From Jatrophihabitans sp. (GTDB lineage Bacteria; Actinomycetota; Actinomycetes; Mycobacteriales; Jatrophihabitantaceae): a stretch of DNA of 26,361 bases. The notes beneath the pieces were generated by a model. That model saw only the letters and a list, made by a program, of their open reading frames with translations. It was not told the origin of the DNA and did no database searches. Of the stretch, positions 7,810 to 16,300 are shown piece after piece; positions within the stretch are counted from its first letter, which is position 1, and each line of letters starts with the position of its first letter. The stretch lies in contig SCQZ01000163.1 in the NCBI GenBank assembly GCA_004299665.1, forward strand, positions 1 to 26,361, written 5' to 3'. A program made the translations under genes and the position numbers.

Positions 7810-8211
7810 TCAGGTCAGGTTCTGTAGCCGGACCTGTCCGCGCGCGACCAGCCGGTCCTGCTCGTCACTGATCTGCACCGTCCACAACTGCTGGCTGCGG
7901 CCGCGGTGCACGGGCGTGGCGACCGCGCGCAGGTGACCGGATCGGGCGGCATGCAGGAAGTCGGTGGTGTTGCTGACGCCGACGACCTTGCCGCGGTCGC
8001 CGAACCACAGCGCCGCACCGATGCTCGCGGCGGTCTCGACCGCGGTGCAGTACACGCCACCGTGCGTGATGCCGTACGGCTGGTGCAGCGCCGGCGTCAC
8101 GTCCCACTCGACGACCACGCGGTCGCCGTCCGCACTGGTGACCCGCAGCCCGCAACCGGCGGCGAAGCCGCCCAGCAACTGCCCCTCGTCGATCGTCTCC
8201 ACGTCGGCCAC
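7810..8211 (-). CDS. Hot-dog fold acyl-CoA thioesterase (PaaI/YdiI type)
   Basis: The predicted 133-residue cytoplasmic enzyme hydrolyses an acyl- or aroyl-CoA thioester. The family motif is YGITHGGVYCTAVETAAS: H50-G51-G52, with E59 seven residues after HGG, the position of the catalytic Glu in E. coli EntH/YdiI. The length is normal for a single hot-dog domain. The GTG at 8209-8211 was chosen because it gives the usual short N-terminus; a GTG nine bases upstream (8218-8220) is an alternative. Longer in-frame starts would overlap the divergent helicase gene. The substrate is unknown; DHNA-CoA in menaquinone synthesis is one possibility for this subfamily. It faces the GH65 gene tail to tail and is divergent from the helicase. 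Confidence 0.82.
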   Translation of the reverse strand: MADVETIDEGQLLGGFAAGCGLRVTSADGDRVVVEWDVTPALHQPYGITHGGVYCTAVETAASIGAALWFGDRGKVVGVSNTTDFLHAARSGHLRAVATPVHRGRSQQLWTVQISDEQDRLVARGQVRLQNLT

Positions 8212-8273
8212 CCTAACCACCGCACGCCGCGGTCGCGGCCGGTCGGGCAGCCGGCCGGACGAGGTCCGGTCGC

Positions 8274-8279
8274 TACGCT
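8274..8279 (+). promoter_or_regulatory. Candidate -10 box for a leaderless helicase mRNA
   Basis: TACGCT matches the TANNNT -10 pattern and ends only 5 nt before the helicase GTG start at 8285. Transcription from it would begin at or beside the start codon, giving a leaderless mRNA, a common arrangement in actinobacteria. No convincing -35 is seen, and no Shine-Dalgarno sequence is found just before the GTG. Confidence 0.35.
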
Positions 8280-8284
8280 CAGGT

Positions 8285-9970
8285 GTGACCGATCGAGAGC
8301 AGTTGCCCGGCTTCGACACGCTCGGCCTGAGCGCGAAGGTGCTCCGGGCGCTGGGTGACGTCGGCTACGAGGTGCCCTCCCCGATCCAGGCCCGCACGAT
8401 CCCGCTCCTGCTGGCGGGCTCGGACGTCGTCGGGCTCGCTCAGACCGGGACGGGCAAGACGGCGGCCTTCGCGCTGCCCATCCTGAGCCGGATCGACGTG
8501 GCGTTGCACGCACCCCAGGCGCTGGTGCTCGCGCCGACGCGTGAACTCGTCCTGCAGGTGGCCGAGGCGTTCGGCACCTACGCCGCGCACCTTCGCGGTG
8601 TGCAGGTGCTGCCGATCTACGGCGGAGCGCCGTACGGGCCGCAACTGGCCGGGCTGCGGCGCGGTGCCCAGGTCGTCGTCGGCACGCCCGGACGCGTGAT
8701 CGACCACCTGGAGAACCGCGCCCTGGACCTGGCGAACCTGCGCTACGTGGTCCTCGACGAGGCCGACGAGATGCTGCGCATGGGCTTCCAGGAGGAGGTC
8801 GAACGCATCCTGTCCGACGCCCCGGCGCAGCGCCGGACGGCGCTGTTCTCGGCGACCATGCCGGCGGCCATCAAGAAGATCTCGCGCCGCTACCTGCGCG
8901 ACCCGGTCAAGGTGACGATCAAGACGAAGACCGCCACCGTCGCGACGACGCGCCAGCGGTTCCTGCTCGTGACCGGCGCCCAGAAGATGGAGGCGCTGAC
9001 GCGCATCCTGGAGGTCGAGCCCTTCGAGGCGATGATCGTCTTCGTCCGCACCAAGGCCGCGACCGAGGACGTGGCGGCGCGCCTGCGCAGCCGCGGCTTC
9101 GCGGCGCAGGCCATCAGCGGGGATCTCAGCCAGGTACAGCGCGAGCGCGTCGTCGCCCACCTGCGCGACGGATCGCTCGACCTCGTGGTCGCCACCGATG
9201 TCGCCGCCCGGGGCCTGGACGTCGACCGGGTCAGCCACGTCGTCAACTACGACATCCCCACCGACGTCGAGTCCTACGTGCACCGCGTCGGCCGCACCGG
9301 CCGGGCCGGACGCAGCGGCGAGGCGGTGCTCTTCGTGACCCCGCGCGAGCAGCGACTGCTCGAAGCGATCGAGAAGACCACGCGCCAACGCCTGACGGAG
9401 ATGGCGTTGCCGACCGCGGCCGACGTCAACGCGCAGCGGGTGGCGAAGTTCCACGACGCCATCACCACCGCCCTCGGCGCGCCGAGCCAGAGCCTGTTCA
9501 AGGGGCTGGTCCTCGACTACGCGCGCGAGCACGACGTGCCGCTCGCCGACATCGCCGCCGCGCTCGGGGTCATGACGCACCAGGACGGTCAGTTCCTGCT
9601 CTCACCGGATGTCGACGCGCGGGCGACGGCTGGGTCGGCGCGTCCGTCGAGGAAGGAGCGGCCGGCCCGCGGGGCGGGGGAGCGGCCGCAGGGGGCGGGA
9701 GCGTCCGGCGCGCCACGCCCGCCGGGAAGGGACCGTGAATACGCGCGCTACCGCATCGACGTCGGGCGCCGTCAGAAGGTCAATCCGAGCCAGATCGTCG
9801 GCGCGCTGCTCAACGAGGGAGGCCTCGATCGCGGCCAGATCGGGAAGATCGACATCCGCGTCGACCACAGCACCGTCGAGCTCCCGCCGCGGCTGCCGAG
9901 GTCGGTAACCCAGGCGCTGCAACGTACCCGTATCAGCGGGCAACTGATCGGCCTGCGCCGCGCGCAGTGA
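8285..9970 (+). CDS. deaD: DEAD-box ATP-dependent RNA helicase, DeaD/CsdA type
   Basis: The enzyme unwinds short RNA duplexes with ATP in ribosome assembly, RNA decay and cold adaptation. The product is 561 residues. The N-terminal FDTLGLS and PSPIQARTIP segments form the Q motif. Walker A AQTGTGKT is at 52-59, PTRELVLQ and GTPGRV follow, DEAD is at 158-161 and SAT at 189-191. The second RecA domain has IVFVRTK, VATDVAARGLDVD and HRVGRTGR (333-340). After a linker and a basic Pro/Gly-rich stretch (about 445-483), residues 484-555 form a DbpA-type RNA-binding domain (RYRIDVGRRQKVNPSQIVGA, then IGKIDIRVDHSTVEL), typical of DeaD/CsdA. GTG 8285 places the Q motif at the N-terminus; in-frame sequence further upstream overlaps the divergent thioesterase gene and lacks family similarity. 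Confidence 0.95.
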   Translation: MTDREQLPGFDTLGLSAKVLRALGDVGYEVPSPIQARTIPLLLAGSDVVGLAQTGTGKTAAFALPILSRIDVALHAPQALVLAPTRELVLQVAEAFGTYAAHLRGVQVLPIYGGAPYGPQLAGLRRGAQVVVGTPGRVIDHLENRALDLANLRYVVLDEADEMLRMGFQEEVERILSDAPAQRRTALFSATMPAAIKKISRRYLRDPVKVTIKTKTATVATTRQRFLLVTGAQKMEALTRILEVEPFEAMIVFVRTKAATEDVAARLRSRGFAAQAISGDLSQVQRERVVAHLRDGSLDLVVATDVAARGLDVDRVSHVVNYDIPTDVESYVHRVGRTGRAGRSGEAVLFVTPREQRLLEAIEKTTRQRLTEMALPTAADVNAQRVAKFHDAITTALGAPSQSLFKGLVLDYAREHDVPLADIAAALGVMTHQDGQFLLSPDVDARATAGSARPSRKERPARGAGERPQGAGASGAPRPPGRDREYARYRIDVGRRQKVNPSQIVGALLNEGGLDRGQIGKIDIRVDHSTVELPPRLPRSVTQALQRTRISGQLIGLRRAQ

Positions 9971-9990
9971 CCGCGAAGACCTCGCCGGCA

Positions 9991-10021
9991 CGGCCGGGAG
10001 GCTGACACCGGCGTCCGGCCG
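9991..10021 (+). terminator. Candidate hairpin terminator after the helicase gene
   Basis: CGGCCGG (9991-9997) pairs with CCGGCCG (10015-10021) across a 17-nt loop, starting 20 nt after the helicase stop. No T-tract follows and the loop is long, so this is only a candidate. Confidence 0.3.
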
Positions 10022-10058
10022 ACCCGTCCATTCCGTGCCAGCGAGAAGGGTGCGGGCG

Positions 10059-10088
10059 TTGACATCGCGGAACGGCCGCGGGTAGGAC
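10059..10088 (+). promoter_or_regulatory. Promoter of the leader ORF and giant surface protein gene
   Basis: A perfect TTGACA (10059-10064) and TAGGAC (10083-10088) are separated by 18 nt. TAGGAC differs from the actinobacterial TAGGAT -10 consensus only at the last base. Transcription would begin near 10095, leaving about 57 nt before the leader ORF and about 145 nt before the giant gene. It is the best-matching housekeeping-type promoter I found in the window. Confidence 0.6.
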
Positions 10089-10151
10089 GGCTGCTTATCA
10101 GCGAGGCGACGCGCCCGTGGAGGGTCGCGGATCCGCTGACGGAGGGGACCG

Positions 10152-10244
10152 ATGACCGCACGCGCGGCGGGTTGGTGGTGTCGAGGTTGCGCCCTCGACG
10201 CGCGGACCCGTCCGTGTCGCAAGGACGCCGAGCACCTGATATGA
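10152..10244 (+). CDS. Possible 30-residue leader peptide overlapping the start of the giant gene
   Basis: ATG 10152 is preceded by GGAGGGG (10141-10147), with GGAGG six bases from the ATG, the strongest ribosome binding site in this region. The frame runs 30 codons and stops at TGA 10242-10244, overlapping the giant gene's ATG (10241-10243) as ATGA. The peptide is basic, has Trp-Trp at 8-9 and three cysteines at 10, 13 and 22 (GWWCRGC and RPCRK), and has no signal peptide. About a quarter of its codons end in A or T, including two TGT. This is unlike the neighbouring genes, and the giant gene uses only TGC for Cys. So it is either a regulatory leader with rare codons or a chance frame. If translated, it would couple ribosomes to the giant gene, whose own ATG lacks a well-placed ribosome binding site. 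Confidence 0.45.
   Translation: MTARAAGWWCRGCALDARTRPCRKDAEHLI
10180..10199 (+). promoter_or_regulatory. Hairpin inside the leader ORF
   Basis: GTCGAGG (10180-10186) pairs perfectly with CCTCGAC (10193-10199) around the 6-nt loop TTGCGC. The stem begins within leader codon 10 (Cys) and the loop holds codon 13 (Cys). A ribosome paused at these codons would change whether the stem forms. No function is shown by the sequence alone. Confidence 0.4.
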
Positions 10245-10393
10245 GGCGCCTCGACGTGCCGTGGCCACGACGCCGTGGGAGGAACCCCGGGGCCGGCGCA
10301 CGGCTCGCGAGAGCAGCGCGACGGTCGCGCTCGATCGCCCTGTGCGCGACGATCGCGACGCTGTTCGTCATGGTGGCGCCGCCGTCGGGCGCC
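10241..10393 (+). other. Signal peptide of the giant protein
   Basis: Residues 1-30 hold many arginines (PWPRRRGR, ARAARRSRS). A hydrophobic core IALCATIATLFVMVA follows, then PPSGA with likely cleavage after A51. The n-region is long, as in large actinobacterial secreted proteins. The arginines do not form a clean Tat motif, and Cys35 lies inside the core rather than in a lipobox, so the general Sec route is most likely. Confidence 0.8.
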
Positions 10394-13300
10394 GCCGTGC
10401 GGCCGGCCGGGACCGGCGTCGGGGTGGGCCCCGCGGCGGTCTGGATGCCGCGCAACGGCGCCCTGACGCTGAAGGCCGCGGTGGACGCCCGCGCCCGGAC
10501 CACCGCCGCCGACCTCGCCGCGTTCAACACCGCCCGGCAGGCGTACCTGGCACGGCAGGCACAGGCGCTGGCGGCACAGCGGGCCGAACGCGCGGCGGCA
10601 CTGGCAGCCGCGATCGCGGCCGCCCGGGCGTCGGCACAACGGGCAGCCGCGCGGGCGCGGTACCTCGCCGCGCTGCGGGCGCCCCGGCCGCCACCCGTGC
10701 CGAACCCCGCCCCGGTCGCCACCAACGCCGCGACCCCCGCTGCCGTGACTCCCGGCCCGGCGACCTCGCACATGACGTGCGTCCGGTCGGCCGACGGCAA
10801 CTCGGTGACGTGCACCTCGGGCACGGCGCCCAACGCGGCGACGGCCACCCCGAGTCCGGCACCCAGCCCCGCCCCGAGTTCCACGACGCCGATCATGGCC
10901 GCCACGCTTCCGGCGACTCCGGTGGCGGCGACGGCGGTACTGACCCAGGCACAACTGGACGCCGCGGTCGCGCAGGCGAAGTCCGAGTGGCTCGCCGTCG
11001 ATCCGCAGGCAGACTTCACCGGCTTCACGGCGAGCGTCGGGAACCTCGCGGCGGGCTGGCTCGGCAGTGAGGGCTCCGGAGCCGTCGTCATCGACGCCCT
11101 CGCGGCCGGCTGGGGATGGGACGTCACGTTCCCGACCGATCCCGCTGCGGCACACATGGACCTGCTGACGGTGGTGCGCCACGAACTCGGGCACGTGCTC
11201 GGCCTGCAGCACACGCCGGGCACCGTGATGACCGCGACGCTCGCGCCCGGCGAAAGCTACCCGGTCGATGCCGCCCTCCTCGCCGCGCTGGCGCCGACCG
11301 CACCGGCACCGTCCACTCCGGCACCGACCTCCCCGGCACCGTCCACTCCGGCACCGACCTCCCCGGCACCGTCTACTCCGGCACCGACCACGCCGGCACC
11401 GACCACCCCGGCGCCGTCCACCCCGGCACCGTCCACCCCGGCACCGACCACCCCGGCACCGACCGCTCCGGCACCGTGGAGCCTGTCGCTGAACGGGACC
11501 GGCACGCTGGCGTTCCACTCGGACGGCACGGTGAGCTTCGGCAACCTCACCCAGCCGCTGGCCGCGCTGAGCGAGATCGACGTTCAGGGCGGGCCGGGTG
11601 ACGACACGCTGATCGTCGACCGCGGTACCGCCAACCCGGCGATCACGGTCCGCTTCGACGGCGGCGCGGGGTTCAACACGCTCGACTTCGCCGGCACGGC
11701 CACCCGGGTCGTCTCACAGCCGCTGGACGCGCACGCGGGCACCGTCCTGCTCGATGCCACGACGGTCGTCTACACCAACATCGCTCCGATGAACACCGGC
11801 TCCGCGGCAGCGGCGCTGTTCGACCTCGGCAGCAGCACCGCCACCTGCACGCTGGCGAACTCGCCGACCGCGGGCGAGCTGCGGATTAGCTGCCCCGGTT
11901 CCTCCGAGGTCACCGACTTCGTCACGCCGACCGCGTCGCTGACCCTCCAGGGCACCGGCAACCTGACCGTCGACGTCTCCGGCACCGTCAACCTCGGCGC
12001 CGGCGTCACGCTGACGATCTCGGCCCGCACCATCGCGCTGGACACCGGCCTGGACCTGACCTCCGGCGACCTGACCCTCACCGCGTCGCAGACGGTGACC
12101 GGCGGAATCACCAACGGGCTGACCTGCCTGGTCCACGGGACGGTCGCCACCCACTGCGCCGACGCCGAGGTCACCCTGACCGGGGCGACCGTCCACGCCG
12201 GCAACGTCACCATCAGCGCCACCGGCACCGTCACCCCCGACTCGTTCTACGGCATCGTCGTCAGCGACACCGCGGGCGTGACGATCACGGACGGGCTGCT
12301 GCACGCGACCGGCGCGATCACCGTTTCCGCCTCCTCGACGCTGCCGACGTTTACCGCCAACGAGAAGTACACGGACAACCTGATCCTCGGCTCCAAGGCC
12401 ACGATCACCGTCAACGGCGGCGCCCAGATCAGCGGCGGTGCAGCGGCGACGTTCACCTCGACCTCCACGGTGAACGGCACGGCCAACCCGGGCGCCGACG
12501 CTTCGAAGAACCAGGGCGGCACCGGAGCGGACGGCAGCCCGCAGAAGGACGCGGCCGTCGCCACCGTCACCGTCTTCAGCACCTCCACCACCGCACTCAC
12601 CGGAGCCGCGACGCTGTCCGCGACCGGAAGCGCGACGCTGGCCGCGGCCAACCATGTGAACGTCGCGGCCACGGCGGACGCCAGCGCGGCGAGCAACGGC
12701 GCCGGCATCGCGATCATCTACGTGCACCAGGACACGAACTCCTACATCGACTCGAACAGCACGACGCCGATCACCGCCGCGAACCTGGCCGTCAACGCCG
12801 ACAGCGACACGTCCTCGGCGAGCACCGCCAACACCAGCGCCGCTGGCGCGTCGGCCAACGACAAGGACGCGAACGACCCGAGCCGCGCGAACGGAGCATC
12901 CAAGACCGCCGACGGCAGCGTCGGGCTCACCGCGGCGCTGGCCGTCGTGGTCCTGTCCGGTGGCACGCACGCCTACATCGCGCCGGCGACAGGTTCGCTC
13001 ACGGTGACCACGACGGCCGGCACGCAGACCGTCCACGCCGGAGCGAAGAACGTCGACACGTCCAACGCCTCCGGAGGCAACGCCAACGGCACGGGCGGTT
13101 CGGGCAGCGTCGGCGTCGGCGTCGCCGTCACCGTCGGCACCTTCACCACCGAGGCCTACATCGGGGGCAACACGACACTCAACGCCGCGACGCTGACGGT
13201 CGAGGCCGTTCCCCCGACGGCTTCGGGCCAATCGCAGTACGGCGCGTCCGCGGAGTCCGGTGCCGCGGGGTCCGGTGGCGACGCGGTGAGCCTGGCCGGC

Positions 13301-16300
13301 TCGGTGGCGGTCAACATCGTCGTCCTGCACACGCTGGCAGAGATACGCGGCACCCCGACGATCAACGCCAACGCGAACCTGACCGGCACCTCCAACCTGC
13401 GCGATCGCGGCGACGCCAAGTCGAAGAAGGACGGGTCGGGCAACTCGATCGGCATCGGCGCCTCCGTGGCCATCGACGTCGTGAACGACACCACCAACGC
13501 CGGGATCGTCAAGGACGCGTCCGTCACCGGCGTGCACGACCTCGTGCTCCGCGCGACCGGCACCAGCGACAGCCAGACCACGGCGACCACCGGTGCGGCC
13601 GGCGGTAGCAGCCTCGTCCTGACCGCAGGAGTCGCCCTCAACGTCGACAACATCACGACGACGGCGGGCATCGCTGCCGGACCCGACGAGTCCTTCGGCG
13701 GCAAGATCGACGCGCTGGCCAACCAGTCGGCCACCTCGAAGACGACCGCGACCGGAGCGACCGACGGCGGGAACCTGGCGATCGGCGTGGCGATCGCGAT
13801 CACCCTGGCCAAGCACCGCGCGGACTCCTCGACGGCCCGCAACGCGACGACCGCCACCGACGCGACCTTCGAGGCGGACGGCTCGTCGAGCACCGACACC
13901 GAGTCGACGGCGAGTTCGAAGGGCGCGAAGGCCCAGCAGTCGGGTTCCAACCCCACCGGCGACACGACGAGCGTCAACAACAAGGGCGACCAGCAGGCCG
14001 GCTTCGCCAACACCACGTCCACGACCAACGGCGGTGACGGCACCCGCACCACGACGCCGGCTGCCAAGAGCGGCGACAACGGCGGCACCTCGATCACCGT
14101 GGCCGCGGCGATCAGCTTCAACATGGTCGACGCCACCACCACCTCCGAGTTGGCACCCGGCGCGCGGCTGACAGCGACCGCCGGCAAGGTCGCACTGACC
14201 ACGAAGAACACGACACACGCCACCACCGTCGCCTCCGGCACGGCGAGCACCGGGTCGTCGCTGACCGTCGGCGCCGCGGTCGCGATCAACCTGGTCAACA
14301 TCCAGAACGAGGCATCGATCGGGGTGGCGGCCGGCGTGACGGCGCTGACCGGCCTGGGCCTGTCGGCGACCATGAACACCGTCCCCGACGGCACGAACGC
14401 GATCTCCGCGACGGCGACCTCGGGCGCCAGCAGCTCCGACGGCACGCTCGGCCTGGCCGGCTCCTTCGCCATGAACCTGCTCAACGAGAAGACCGTCGCG
14501 GCCCTGCACGCGGACAACACCGCGGCCCCGCTCGGCGGCCTGCCCGGTGTGTACATCACCGGTGTCGGCGACATCGCCATGACGGCCGGCTCCTCGAACA
14601 CCAGCACCACCAAGGCGATGGCCGAGCAGAGCGGCGGCGCCACGCTGGGCATCGGCGCCTCGGTCGCGCTCAACCTGATCAACAACGACGTGTTCACCGG
14701 CTTCGACCCGGTCGCGACCCCCGCGACCGGCCCTCCGGTCACCGGCGCCCGCAACATCACGCTCACCTCCACGAACACCGACTCGCTGACGAACGAGACC
14801 GACGGCGGCGGCCAGGGCGGAAAAGTGACCATCGTCCCGTCCGTAGCGGTATCGATCGCGAACGAGTCGTCCACAGCGGCCTTCGGCGCCGGACCGCTCG
14901 TGCAGACCAGCGGCCAGCTCAGCGCCAGCGCCACCTTCACCGGCACGGTCACGACGACCGCCAAGGGTGACACCACGGTCGGCAGCACCGCCGGCATCGG
15001 CATGTCGCTCGCGCTGGCCATCGTCAACCACACCGCCGACGCCCACACCAGCCGCAGCCTGCACGCGACCGGTGCGATCACGCTCACGGCCTCGGGCAGC
15101 TCCGCCGTCAACTCCGACGCAGAGGCGGCGGCGAACGGCTCCAAGGACGACGGTAGCGGCCAGAACTCGAACAAGAAGGCGGACGACAACCTGGCCAACG
15201 CCAACTCCACGCAGAGCGCCAACAACACGGCCGGCAAGGACAGCGGGCAGAGTTCGACGCCGCAGGACGGGACAGCCGACGGCAAGTCCAAGAGCGGCTC
15301 GTCCTCACTGTCGGTGGCGGCGGCGTTCGCGGTCAACGTCGTGACGACGCAGAGCCTGGCCTACGTCGGCGACGCCCTGAAGATCAACTCTGACACCGGC
15401 GTCCTCACCGTCACCAGCAGCGCCAACACCAACTCCTTCGCGCACGGCAAGGGCGACACGACCGCCAAGGCCAGCCTGGGCATCGGTGTCGGCGTGGGCG
15501 TCAACGCGGTGCACATCACCAACCACGCCTCGGTCGGCGCGTCGACGATCGTCGCCACCGGCCTGGACGTCGAGGCCGGCATGACCGACATCGCCGACCC
15601 GAACAACCACGCCGTGCTGCGGCACTGGAACGGCACCGGCTGGGACGTCATCGACCGTGGCAAGCAACTGCCCGGCCCGTACGCGGGCGCGTACTTCGTC
15701 CTGACCGCCAAGGACGGCAGCAACGACATCGGCGTCTACAAGTACAACGGCGGCACCGGCAACTGGGACGCGCAGACCCCCACCGCCACCGCCCCGCCGT
15801 CCGGCGACACCTTCCCGGCCTCGCCGTCGACCAACGACTGGTTCACCCTGACCAAGGCCAAGGACGGGCACCCGCAGGGCAGCCTGTACCAGTGGGACGG
15901 CACGACCTGGCAGTACCGCACCTCGGATTCCGGCGCCAAGCTGCCGACCGGCGGCCCCAAGGACAAGGACTACTTCGAACTGCTCGCGGGCGACGGGCTG
16001 GGCCACGCCGCCGGGCTGTACCGGTTCAGTTCCAGCGGGCACGCCTGGAACACGATCGCCGGGCCGTTCGCGCACGGGGTCGCACTTCCCGCGTCGCCGA
16101 CCACCGACCAGATCTTCCGGCTCGACGAGCACGAGATGACCGCCCAGGCCGAGGCGGGCGCGTCCGGCGACCCGAGTTCGGTCGGCATCGCCAGCGCCGT
16201 CTCGCTGAACCTGATCTACAACAACACCGAGGCAGTCGTCCCGGCCGGCGCCGACGTCACGCTGACGACCGGTGACCTGACGCTCAAGAGCCGCAGTAAC

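Noticed and set aside
10089..10240. Possible riboswitch (for example a c-di-AMP type, known upstream of actinobacterial cell-wall genes)
   Set aside because: I could not match the conserved core of any riboswitch class; only short local hairpins are visible.
10329..10393. Lipoprotein signal at Cys35 of the giant protein
   Set aside because: The Cys lies at the beginning of the hydrophobic core, preceded by IAL, with no lipobox at the end of the core.
11297..11476. CRISPR array
   Set aside because: The repeats are 15 bp, directly contiguous, without spacers, and in frame within a protein-coding gene.
9602..11518. A 638-codon minus-strand frame across the helicase end, the intergenic gap and the start of the giant gene
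   Set aside because: It consists of low-complexity Arg/Gly/Cys repeats mirroring the PAP linker and covers a region with a good plus-strand promoter, so it is not a gene.
11588..11690. True RTX calcium-binding array
   Set aside because: Only two GGxGxxxL-like patches occur, about 24 residues apart, rather than tandem nonapeptides. It is noted as an RTX-like patch only.
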